A stretch of 64,000 nt of DNA from Verrucomicrobiota bacterium. Lineage in GTDB: Bacteria; Verrucomicrobiota; Verrucomicrobiia; Opitutales; Opitutaceae. Below are positions 7,690 through 16,120 of this stretch, piece by piece. Both the position numbers and the translations under genes were made by a program. The stretch spans positions 1 to 64,000 of the forward strand of contig JAUWBD010000001.1 of assembly GCA_030605125.1 (NCBI GenBank), written 5' to 3'. The notes under the pieces were generated by a model. That model was not told the origin of the DNA and made no database searches. It saw only the letters and a program-made list of their open reading frames with translations. The stretch's first letter is position 1. Every line of letters begins with the position of its first letter.

Positions 7690-9921
7690 ATGAAACCCTC
7701 GCATGGTCTGTTTCGCGCTTTGCTCGCGCTCTGCTTCGCCCTCTGCGCCTTCGCCCTCGTCCACGCTCAACCCGCCCCGCAACTCCCGGTGCTTGCGTGG
7801 CAGCAGCGCTCCGACTGGCTCAACGTGAAGACGATGTTTGGCGCCGTCGGCAACGGCGTCGCCGACGACACCGCCGCCATCCAGGCCGCGCTCAACCTCA
7901 ACAACAACTCCTACAATCCGCGCGCCGTCTATCTGCCGCCCGGCACCTATCGCATCACCTCGACGCTCTCGCTCACCCAGAACACCGGCGGCCTCATCAT
8001 CGGCCATGGACGCGACACCCGCATCGTCTGGGACGGCCCGCTCGACGGCGTGATGTTCTGGTCCAATGGAGCCACCCGCTTCCGCTTCGTCGGCATCATC
8101 TGGGACGGACGCTCCATCGCCGGCATCGGCGTCGAGCACAACTCGCACACGCTCTACGAGACCTCCATCCGCCATCAGAACGAGCAGTTCATCGACTTCC
8201 GGATCGCCGGTATCCAAGTCAATGATACGAGCCCCACCCACTCGGCCGAAATCTACGTGGACCACTGCCTCTTCTATCGCTGCAACAAGGGCTTCTCCAC
8301 GCTCAAGTGGAACTCCTACAACAATATCTTCAACGGCTGCGAGTTTCACGACAACAACCACGGCATCTACTTCGGGCCCGGCAACGGCCATGTGCGCAAC
8401 TGCCGCTTCGAGCGCAGCGCCATCGCCGACATCCACATGCAGCCGCACTCCAACTCCGTGCGCCGCTGCGTCTCGATCGGCTCCCACCGCTTCATCGAAA
8501 TCACCCAGACCAGCAACAACACCCCGCTCATGGTCCAGGACTGCCGCGTGGACGGCTGGACCTCCCCGCAAGGCGCCATCTACGCGCGCAGCCGCGGCCC
8601 GCTCGTGATCCTGGATACCGCCTTCACCAACCCTCCCAGCACCGGCGCGCCCATCGTCCTCGCCAACTGGTCCGGCTGCAAACAGGCCGTTGTCGTCTCC
8701 AACAACAGCCACCCCGGCGCCACCGCCCTGATCGCGCCCGGCGCCAACTCCACCATCCACAGCGTCCCCGCCGGCGCGCTCGGCGCGAGCGCCATCACGA
8801 CCGCGACCCGCTTCTTCAAGCAAAGCGCCTTCGTCCCCACCTCGATCATCGACGTGAAGGTGGACCACGGCGCGCTGGGCAACAACGTCGCCGACGACAC
8901 CGCCGCCATCAACGCCGCCATCGCCGTCGCCAAAGCCCGCGGCAACGGCTGCATGGTCTATCTGCCTCACGGCACCTACAAGCTCGGCGGCACGCTCAAC
9001 CTCCAAGGCGGCGTCGGCGACTTCGCCATCGGCGGCAGCGGGTTCCGCACCATCCTCAACCACACCAGCAACCCCGGCATCCTGCTCAAGGACCCGCAAA
9101 ACCTGCGCGTCGAGCAGATGCGGTTCACCGCCGCCGACTCGATCACCAAGGTCCGCCAGACGAGCACGGCCAACACCGCGTCCTTCGCCAGCTACGACGG
9201 GCTCTACGTCAGCAACCCGAACTTCCACCCGATCAACAACCCCACCTACGGCCTCTCGATCATCGATCTGCCCGCGCAGGCCAGCGTGTTGATCGACCAC
9301 CTCTACGGCGACGCCTGGTTCCGCAACAGCTCGCAAGGCATCATCCTCGCCAATTTCTGGATCGACGGCGCGCTCCGCGTCTCCAACTCCGGCGCGCCCC
9401 GCACCGGCTTCCTCGGCGTCAACACCCGCGTCACCTCGCGCAACGCCTACGACACGATCGTCTATGACCACGAGAGCGTGGTGATCGGCGACGCCTACAC
9501 CGAGCAGACCGAGCGCGCGCTCAACACCCAGAACTCCAGCTCCACCGCGAGCGGCCGCATCACCATACGCTACACCAAGCTGGCCGCCAGCCAGGTGCCG
9601 ACCATCGCCATCGGCAACTACCGCGGGCGCGTCTCGATCTTTGGCGGTCTGTTCTATCCGCAGAATCCCACCACGATCACGCACAACGGCACCAACCCGC
9701 TCGACCTGATTCTCTGCGGAAACTCGTTTTTCTACCAAGCTCCGCAGATCTCGCTCTCCCCCAGCGCGACCCCGGTCTTCGCCAAGAACATCATCCAGGA
9801 CAACGCCAACGGCATGTTCGAAAACACGATCACCGCCGCCGGTGCCGCCGAGCTCGCCGCCGCGCTTGATCACTTCCGCGAGCTCGGCCTCGCCGACCTC
9901 GCCCTGAACCACGGGCTGTAA
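7690..9921 (+). CDS. Secreted protein with two pectate-lyase-superfamily beta-helix domains
   Basis: This is a 743-aa protein with a clear signal peptide (residues 1-26, cleavage near VHA-QP). Two copies of the Pectate_lyase_3 hallmark are visible: GAVGNGVADDTAAIQAAL at ~51-68 and GALGNNVADDTAAINAAI at ~396-413. Each is followed by a YLPPGTY or YLPHGTY turn and by Asn-rich parallel-beta-helix coils. Such proteins bind or cleave acidic polysaccharides outside the cell, but no catalytic residues can be assigned here. It is a paralogue of the 763-aa protein at 37843-40134, sharing the two-domain layout and a C-terminal LGLADLALNH / LGLVDWQLNY motif. It probably acts with the locus A enzymes that converge on it. 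Confidence 0.8.
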   Translation: MKPSHGLFRALLALCFALCAFALVHAQPAPQLPVLAWQQRSDWLNVKTMFGAVGNGVADDTAAIQAALNLNNNSYNPRAVYLPPGTYRITSTLSLTQNTGGLIIGHGRDTRIVWDGPLDGVMFWSNGATRFRFVGIIWDGRSIAGIGVEHNSHTLYETSIRHQNEQFIDFRIAGIQVNDTSPTHSAEIYVDHCLFYRCNKGFSTLKWNSYNNIFNGCEFHDNNHGIYFGPGNGHVRNCRFERSAIADIHMQPHSNSVRRCVSIGSHRFIEITQTSNNTPLMVQDCRVDGWTSPQGAIYARSRGPLVILDTAFTNPPSTGAPIVLANWSGCKQAVVVSNNSHPGATALIAPGANSTIHSVPAGALGASAITTATRFFKQSAFVPTSIIDVKVDHGALGNNVADDTAAINAAIAVAKARGNGCMVYLPHGTYKLGGTLNLQGGVGDFAIGGSGFRTILNHTSNPGILLKDPQNLRVEQMRFTAADSITKVRQTSTANTASFASYDGLYVSNPNFHPINNPTYGLSIIDLPAQASVLIDHLYGDAWFRNSSQGIILANFWIDGALRVSNSGAPRTGFLGVNTRVTSRNAYDTIVYDHESVVIGDAYTEQTERALNTQNSSSTASGRITIRYTKLAASQVPTIAIGNYRGRVSIFGGLFYPQNPTTITHNGTNPLDLILCGNSFFYQAPQISLSPSATPVFAKNIIQDNANGMFENTITAAGAAELAAALDHFRELGLADLALNHGL

Positions 9922-9923
9922 AC

Positions 9924-10006
9924 AAGGAGCGGGCGTGCCCCCACGCCCGCCGCGGCGCCCCGCCGCGCGTCCAGCAAGGGCGGGCACGAAGCCGTGCCCG
10001 CTCCTT
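9924..10006. repeat. 83-bp GC-rich inverted repeat between convergent genes
   Basis: The outer arms AAGGAGCGGGC (9924-9934) and GCCCGCTCCTT (9996-10006) enclose further GC-rich complementary pieces, such as GGGCGTGCCCCCACGCCC and CGGGCACGAAGCCGTGCCCG. It lies between the convergent beta-helix and GH2 genes. It could act as a bidirectional terminator or be a dispersed intergenic palindromic element. No T-run is present. Confidence 0.55.
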
Positions 10007-10031
10007 CGGGTCGCCCAGCCCGGGCAGCGAT

Positions 10032-11807
10032 CTACTCGCGCGCCAGCGCGCCAAACGCCCCAGCCACGACGTGGAAGGCCTTTTTCGGAACGTGATCCCG
10101 GTCCACCAGGCCCTTCCGGTTGTAGCCGTCCTGGTGCTTCGAGAGTTTGATCGGCGTGCGGAAATCCGAGAGCGTGAAAAAGCTCACCCCCTGCAAGCTG
10201 CCCTCCGCGCGCAGCGCGTCGAGGATCGGCCAGATCTTGCGGTAATACGCCTCCTGCCGCTCCTCGCCGAAATCGAAGCCGGTCTCGCCGCGCACCGCGT
10301 CGATGCCGATCTCCGCGAGCAGCAAGGGCCGCCCCAGCGCGCTGGCGGCGCGGATGCGATCGGTGAGCGTCGGCAAGAGGTCCTTCTCCTCGCCGGGCGT
10401 GCCGTCGTGGATGCCCGCGTAGGTGTTGACCCCGACCACATCGAGCCGGGCCACCAGCTCGAGCGGGCACACCTTGGCCATGTGCGGCGTGTAGGCGCCC
10501 TCGATCCCGCCCGTGTAGGTGACGAGGCGCGTGGCATCGTGCTCGTGAAAAAAATCCGCCGCGCGCACGAAATACTCGAGGTTGGTCTGCGGCTTCTCGA
10601 CGTCGTGGTAAACGCACTCGTTGCCCACGCTCCAGAGGATGATCGAGGGCGCGTTGCGGAAGGCCGACAACATCTCCTCCGCGCACGCAAGCCCGCGCCG
10701 CAGCGGCGCGGGCTCCGCCATGTTGGGCATCCAGTAGGCCGGTATCTCCATCCAGAGAAGGATGCCCGCCTCGTCGCAGGCGCGGACAAACTCCCGGCTC
10801 TGCGGCCAATGCCCGGCGCGCAGGTAGTTCGCGCCGAGTTCACGCGCGAGTCGCACCGCCTCCGCCGCCGTTTTCTCCGACGCGGAGAAGGGCCCGCGCA
10901 CCGGGTCCGTGATCCACGAACACACGCCGCGCAAAAAAATCGGCTCGCCGTTGAGCAGAATCTCGCGACCGCGGGCGCGCACTTCGCGCAAGCCCACGCG
11001 GTCCTCCCAACGATCCGCGCCGCACTCCACCACGAGGCGATAAAGAAACGGATCTTGCGGCAACCAGAGGCGTAGCGCCTCGCGCGGCAGCGCGATCTCG
11101 GCCTCGGCCCAGCGCGCGGCCCGCGCCGCGAGCGTCCACCGCGCGGCGATGCTGCCGTCGGGCGCGACGAGTTTGCCGAGCACCGGATGCCGCTCGTCGC
11201 GCTCGTCGCCGAGCAGGCGCACGCGGAGCTTCAGGCACACGCGATCCTCCTCGAGCCGCGTCTCGAGCGCGGCCGCCTGCACGCAGAGCGCCGGCACGCG
11301 GTAGAGCCGCACGGGCGCATGGATGCCGCCGAAGTGAAACCAGTCGTGGTTCTCGCCCGGCACCGAATCCTCGAGCCGCTTGCACTCCACGAAGACCAGC
11401 AAGCGATTTTCCTCCTGCAGCAGCGAAGTCACGTCGCAGGCAAAAGGCGTGAAGGGGCCGTCATGCTCGCCCGCCAGCTTGCCGTTGAGGAAGACACGGC
11501 AGCGATCGGCGACGCCCTCGAACGCCAGATACACGCGCTCGCCCGGTCCGGCCGGGCGCTGCCGAAAGAGCAGCCGATAGACCAGCAGGCCCTCGTAGAA
11601 TTCGAGTCGGGGATGAATCTGCTGGTAAGCCGCCGGCACGCTCGTGGGCCAAAACGCGTCGTCATCATACGACGGAAAAAAACGCCCCGGAATGCGCTGG
11701 CTGCTCCACCAACTCTGGCGACGCGCCCGCTCCATCGGATCGGGCAAGAGGCCCCACTCGGCGGGGAGCGATTCGGAAGGACGTTCGGCGAACTGGATGG
11801 TAAGCAT
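10032..11807 (-). CDS. GH2-family glycosidase (beta-galactosidase/beta-glucuronidase type)
   Basis: This is a 591-aa GH2 enzyme. A sugar-binding jelly-roll domain (~1-175, with GVADRCRVFLNGK) and an Ig-like domain (~180-280) precede the TIM barrel (~285-591). Catalytic residues are visible: the acid/base Glu397 in WSVGNECVYH and the nucleophile Glu499 in LLLAEIG. The NTYAG motif at 461-465 is in the beta-glucuronidase/galactosidase style. No signal peptide is seen, so it is probably cytoplasmic. It is the last gene of locus A, 59 bp after the 662-aa unassigned protein. The start chosen is ATG at 11807; an ATG at 11843 would add 12 residues. Substrate specificity within GH2 cannot be read from the sequence. 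Confidence 0.85.
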   Translation of the reverse strand: MLTIQFAERPSESLPAEWGLLPDPMERARRQSWWSSQRIPGRFFPSYDDDAFWPTSVPAAYQQIHPRLEFYEGLLVYRLLFRQRPAGPGERVYLAFEGVADRCRVFLNGKLAGEHDGPFTPFACDVTSLLQEENRLLVFVECKRLEDSVPGENHDWFHFGGIHAPVRLYRVPALCVQAAALETRLEEDRVCLKLRVRLLGDERDERHPVLGKLVAPDGSIAARWTLAARAARWAEAEIALPREALRLWLPQDPFLYRLVVECGADRWEDRVGLREVRARGREILLNGEPIFLRGVCSWITDPVRGPFSASEKTAAEAVRLARELGANYLRAGHWPQSREFVRACDEAGILLWMEIPAYWMPNMAEPAPLRRGLACAEEMLSAFRNAPSIILWSVGNECVYHDVEKPQTNLEYFVRAADFFHEHDATRLVTYTGGIEGAYTPHMAKVCPLELVARLDVVGVNTYAGIHDGTPGEEKDLLPTLTDRIRAASALGRPLLLAEIGIDAVRGETGFDFGEERQEAYYRKIWPILDALRAEGSLQGVSFFTLSDFRTPIKLSKHQDGYNRKGLVDRDHVPKKAFHVVAGAFGALARE

Positions 11808-11866
11808 GATAGGAAACAAGTCCGCGCCCACGCGGAGCGGCATCTGTCGGGGGCCCGGGCCCGGCC

Positions 11867-13855
11867 TCAACCTTTGCCCCGGCGCAGACTCGCGCCCGGA
11901 TCGTCCAGGCCCTCCACGGCAAAGGTCGGCATCGGCAGCGCGGCGCCGTTGATGCTCACGAAGCGGAAGGGCGACACATAGGGCGAATACGACGCGGCGA
12001 GCTTGAGGCCCTCGCGCTCGTAGCTGGTGGTGCGCATCAGCGCATAGTAGTCGTCCTTCACGGTGGCGCGCGCGAGCCAGCGGCGGAAGTCCGCGAAGGA
12101 TTCGAAGTCGCCCGCCGGATGAATCTCGAACACGAAGCCTTGGTGGGTCTCGACGATCTGGCGGTAGCTGAGCGCCACCGGATTCCACGCCTCGAAGGCG
12201 GAGATCAACACCGAGAGATGCCCGCCGTGGGTCTGGACCTGAAGCACGGCCTTGCGGCTCTGCTCGGGGCCGGCCGAGAGGGGCAGCGGGATGATGCCGA
12301 CGTAGTGCGCGCCCTCGTTGATCGCGATCGGCGCGAGCTTGTGTGCGGTGTGATTGAGCGTCGGCACCGCCACCTCGCCGACAAACAGCTCCAAGGGCTC
12401 GCTGAAGTGGAGCGGGCGAAACACGCCGGCGCGGATGCGCTTCACCATGCCATCGAGCGGCAGCGGGTTGTAGAACACCATCGCGGTGTTGCGGTGCTGC
12501 ACGGTGCGGATCTCGCCGGTCTCGCGAAAATCATCGGCGCCGGCGCCGCCGCCGAAGGGATAGCGCTCGTCGAAAAAGCTGCGGCTGTAATACACCGCCG
12601 CGTTGGCCGGACCGCGCGTGCGATCCGTCGCCGGGCGCCGGGCGAGCGTGGCGAAGAAGCCGTTGGCCTGGGAGTTGTCGAGCCAGCTGTATTGCGCGGT
12701 GCCGAGGGTGTAGTTTTCCCCGAAGTAGGTCGTCAGCAGCGGACGGCGCGGACCATAGACGGCCTCGGCGGGGGCGCCGGCGGGACGCGTGGCCGTGGGC
12801 GCGGACCAGGAGATGGTCGAGGTCCCGGTCTCCGCGGTGCCGCGCACGCAGGCGCCGGCCGGCTTATGGAAAATCGTCTCCACCAGCGCCGCGGTGAGGT
12901 GGTATTCAGAACGCGAATACCAGATCGGATGCGCCTGAAAGAAGGCGATCTCCTGCCTGGTCTTCGCGGTCACGTGCGGGCTCGTCTCGGGGTGCCGAAT
13001 GATCTCGTCCACGAGATTGAGCGCGAAGCGCTCCGGGAACAGGTGATGCAACAGGCAGGCCGAGCCGCCGAGCAGGCCCTGGCGGTCGTTGGCGGAGGCG
13101 CGGCTCATCGGGCCGGCCATCACGCCCGCGCGGGGATCGAAATGCAGCGCGAGGTCCTGCCAGTAGAAACGCTCGAGACGCAGGGCGAGTTCGCGCGCCT
13201 CGGTGCTCTTCGCGCCGCCCACCATGGCCGCGAGCGGCTGCAGCGAGACGGGCGTGTAGTTGGGCGAGTTATACTCGCAGGGGAAGCCGTTGCGCTCGAA
13301 GACCTCCATCGCCTGGTGCAGCCTCATCAGCCCGACCTCCACCAACGCCGGATCGCCGACCAACTCGCCGCCCACGATCAAGGCATGCATCGCCTTGAAG
13401 GGGTGATTGTCGTTATAGCCGTGGATCTTCAGATCCTCCGTCGTCATGAACGGAAGGTTCAACTTCAGGTAACGGAGCAGCTTTTCCTCCGCCTCCGGCT
13501 CCAGCCGCTCGCGGTAGTGATGCAGGATGTCCACCGCGGCCCCGGGGGTGAAGTGATCGGGCGTCTCGCGATAGTGCCGCAGAATGATCCGGTTGGCGCG
13601 CTGCACACAGCGAGGATCGCCATCGAGGTAGGCGAGGCATTGCCAGAGCGCACCTCGATACCCGCCGAACGCACGCTGCGCATTACCCGGGCCGATAAAG
13701 TCACCCTCCTCGCTCCAATACTGGTCGATCCGCTCGCAAAAGGCGGCGTAGAGCCGTTTGCGCAAGAACCCCTGCTCCACCGGCCCGGGGACGAGGGGCG
13801 CAGCGGCGGAAGCGGCCGCCCGCGAGGCGCTGAGAGTGCTGGCTAGATCGATCAT
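11867..13855 (-). CDS. Unassigned family protein with YNDN/EYNSP motifs, possibly alpha/alpha-toroid
   Basis: This is a 662-aa protein with no family I can name. The N-terminal ~330 residues look like an alpha-helical repeat domain. They carry HGYNDN (145-150), EYNSPNYTPVSL (194-205) and MAGPMSRASANDRQG (246-260). The C-terminal half looks beta-rich, as in toroid-plus-sandwich polysaccharide lyases and hydrolases. The same three motifs at the same relative spacing occur in the 722-aa protein at 31625-33793. Conserved Asn, Tyr and Arg residues would suit a lyase-type active site, but this is inference. No signal peptide is evident. It is in locus A between the esterase and GH2 genes, so a glycan-degrading role is likely. 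Confidence 0.6.
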   Translation of the reverse strand: MIDLASTLSASRAAASAAAPLVPGPVEQGFLRKRLYAAFCERIDQYWSEEGDFIGPGNAQRAFGGYRGALWQCLAYLDGDPRCVQRANRIILRHYRETPDHFTPGAAVDILHHYRERLEPEAEEKLLRYLKLNLPFMTTEDLKIHGYNDNHPFKAMHALIVGGELVGDPALVEVGLMRLHQAMEVFERNGFPCEYNSPNYTPVSLQPLAAMVGGAKSTEARELALRLERFYWQDLALHFDPRAGVMAGPMSRASANDRQGLLGGSACLLHHLFPERFALNLVDEIIRHPETSPHVTAKTRQEIAFFQAHPIWYSRSEYHLTAALVETIFHKPAGACVRGTAETGTSTISWSAPTATRPAGAPAEAVYGPRRPLLTTYFGENYTLGTAQYSWLDNSQANGFFATLARRPATDRTRGPANAAVYYSRSFFDERYPFGGGAGADDFRETGEIRTVQHRNTAMVFYNPLPLDGMVKRIRAGVFRPLHFSEPLELFVGEVAVPTLNHTAHKLAPIAINEGAHYVGIIPLPLSAGPEQSRKAVLQVQTHGGHLSVLISAFEAWNPVALSYRQIVETHQGFVFEIHPAGDFESFADFRRWLARATVKDDYYALMRTTSYEREGLKLAASYSPYVSPFRFVSINGAALPMPTFAVEGLDDPGASLRRGKG

Positions 13856-13969
13856 TGAAAGGTGCTTGTGCGGGAAGTCGCGTGCTCGCTCGTGAAGCGC
13901 CGAAGGTTGCCGGTTTCCGACTAAAAGCTCAACCGTTTATTGCATTTCTTCCCGTGTATTAATTAAGCC

Positions 13970-16087
13970 CTATTGAAAGCCGTATTTCAGGGATTGGGTG
14001 ACGAGCGGGAAGTCGTCGCTGCGGAAGGGGCCGACAGGCAGGCCGGCGGCGCTGTAGAGGTTGGTGGTCGGGTTTTTGGCCCAGCCATAGCGCACCGCCA
14101 CGGGCGCCGGGACCTCCGGCGACCACACGCGCACGGTGTCCCCCTCGATCGCGGCCTGCGCCCACACCCAGCGGCGATCGGCGCCGCAAATGGCAAAACC
14201 CTGCAGCTGGCTGCCCGGACTCGTCGGCTGGAGGGGAGCGGTGGTGGCCGGGCGATCCGGCAGCGTGCGCAGCACATAGGTGTCGGAAAGCGGCTTCGCC
14301 ACGAGGCCGCCTTCGACGTGGGTGAAGTTCACGATGATCGAACCACCGCTAACGTTGGCGGACTTGAAAGCGGGCCCGGTCCAGGCCACGTCAGACCGCC
14401 CGTAGGTATTCGCCAAGGCGATACGCGCGAGCCGCTCCCCGGGGTCCTGCTTGTTGCCGCCGTGCACGTCGTCGGCGTCGCCGGTGTCGATCAGGATCGC
14501 CTGCCCGGTGTGGGGCAAGGCGAGCGCGAGCGTCTGCGACTCGCGCAGGTCGGCGACGTTGTCCTCGCCGGGATTGGGCGTCTTGCGGCCGTAGTTGGCG
14601 ATCTGGCACCAGTAGAAAGGCAGGGCGGGCCACCCGAAACGTTCGCGCCAGTCGGTGATGAGCAGCGGAAAAGCCTCCCGGTATTGGAAACCGCGGGAGC
14701 CGTTGCTCTCGCCCTGATACCAGAGGACGCCGCGCACGGCGAAGCGCTCAAGCGGAGCGATCATGCCGTTGTAGAGCCGCGAGGGAGATTGCTGCTCCTC
14801 GAAAGGCGGCGGAGTCGGCGCGCGCGGCGCGGACTCGGACTCGGCGCTTCCGAGGGCAGGGAAAGCGTGCTCGACCTTGGCGAGCCACGGGCCCTTGAGC
14901 GGGTCCGTCTTGCTGCCTTGGACGAGGCGGAAGGGGCTGCGTGGGTCGAGCTCCATGCCGCCAACCGGATTCCACAGGCGCACCGCCACCGTGTGCGTGC
15001 CGGCGGCAGCCTTGGCCGCGACCACGTCGTAGCGGCGGCGGTTGTTGTGCGGCTGGAGCGAGCGGGCGTCGGTGGTGTCGAGCAGCTCGCCGTTCCAATA
15101 CACCTCGGCGAAGTTTCCGCCGAGGATCGGCAAGTCGAGGTAGTGGTGCTTGCCGGCCTGCGCGGCGGCGATCTCCACCGTGCGGCGCAGCCAGACCACG
15201 CCGGCGTCGGGCAGGCCCGCGCGCGCCAGGGTCGTCGGCAGCTCGACTTGGGTCCAGGAGGCGGTGTCGGCGTCGGGACCGGCGAAGGCGCGCGCATCGG
15301 CGCTGGCAACCACTGCGCGACCATGCCGCTTTTGCCATTCTTCAAGCGCTGCGGCGTAGGCCTCCTGCCGCGCCGGGTAGCCAAACACCGCGTCGTTCAC
15401 ACGGCGGCTGCCCTCGGCCAGATCCGGGTGGCACTCCAGCAGCTCGGCCCGCATCCACGCCTCGATCGGCGTGCCTCCGACGGAAGCGTGTAGCAACCCC
15501 ACCGGAGTCTTCAGTTCGCGGCCGAGATACTTGGCGAAGTAGTAACCCACCCCGCTCATCTGGCCGGTCGTCCGCGGTCCCGCCTCGACCCAACGACCGT
15601 GGCGGCTGGTGACGTCGTCCGCGGGTTCCGCGGGCGAAGCCAGGGTGACGCGCAGCTCGCGAATCCAGGGATTGGCGGACGCGGCGATTTCGACCGGGGC
15701 GTTGGCGGTGTGGCCCAGGTGGTGGCCCATGTTGGACTGGCCCGAGATGAGCCAGACTTCGCCGACCAGGACATCGGGGATCGCCACGCGCTCCCCGGCC
15801 TCGACCACGAGATCAAAAGGGCCCGCCTCGGCGCGCTCCAGATCGAGCCTGGCGATCCAGGCACCGTCGGGGCCGGCCGTCGCCTCGGCCGCGTGCGAGC
15901 CGAGCGTCACCCGCACCCGCTGACCGGGCGTCGCCTTTCCCCAGACGGGAACGCTCGCGGCACGTTGCAATACCATGCCCTCGGTGAAGACACCGGGTAG
16001 GCGCACTTCGGCGTGGAGTCCGCTCACGCCGGCGTCGCACAGGCCCAGCACCAGCAGAGTGGTGGCCCAAAAGGTTGATTTGTTCAT
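13970..16087 (-). CDS. Sialate O-acetylesterase-like secreted carbohydrate esterase
   Basis: This is a 705-aa protein with a signal peptide (residues 1-26). The SASA-type SGNH domain is split by an insert. The nucleophile Ser118 is in VWLISGQSNM, and later blocks are GVLWYQGESNG and a His-containing DADDVHGGNKQDPGERLA. The insert, around residues 275-390, looks like a GH2-type sugar-binding jelly roll (VVWLRRTVEIA, AEVYWNGELLD). This split layout is known in bacterial sialate O-acetylesterase homologues of CAZyme loci. The true acyl donor may be acetylated plant or algal glycan rather than sialic acid. The gene lies 33 bp after the giant glycosidase in locus A, so deacetylation is probably coupled to backbone cleavage. 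Confidence 0.85.
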   Translation of the reverse strand: MNKSTFWATTLLVLGLCDAGVSGLHAEVRLPGVFTEGMVLQRAASVPVWGKATPGQRVRVTLGSHAAEATAGPDGAWIARLDLERAEAGPFDLVVEAGERVAIPDVLVGEVWLISGQSNMGHHLGHTANAPVEIAASANPWIRELRVTLASPAEPADDVTSRHGRWVEAGPRTTGQMSGVGYYFAKYLGRELKTPVGLLHASVGGTPIEAWMRAELLECHPDLAEGSRRVNDAVFGYPARQEAYAAALEEWQKRHGRAVVASADARAFAGPDADTASWTQVELPTTLARAGLPDAGVVWLRRTVEIAAAQAGKHHYLDLPILGGNFAEVYWNGELLDTTDARSLQPHNNRRRYDVVAAKAAAGTHTVAVRLWNPVGGMELDPRSPFRLVQGSKTDPLKGPWLAKVEHAFPALGSAESESAPRAPTPPPFEEQQSPSRLYNGMIAPLERFAVRGVLWYQGESNGSRGFQYREAFPLLITDWRERFGWPALPFYWCQIANYGRKTPNPGEDNVADLRESQTLALALPHTGQAILIDTGDADDVHGGNKQDPGERLARIALANTYGRSDVAWTGPAFKSANVSGGSIIVNFTHVEGGLVAKPLSDTYVLRTLPDRPATTAPLQPTSPGSQLQGFAICGADRRWVWAQAAIEGDTVRVWSPEVPAPVAVRYGWAKNPTTNLYSAAGLPVGPFRSDDFPLVTQSLKYGFQ

Positions 16088-16120
16088 GTTCGAAATCGCG
16101 CCAAAATCGTATCCGTTTAG

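Noticed and set aside
7462-10809. A 1115-codon minus-strand open frame opposite the beta-helix gene
   Set aside because: It runs antisense to a gene with a signal peptide and clear family motifs. Its product is a low-complexity mix of Gly, Val, Asp and Arg typical of antisense frames in GC-rich DNA.
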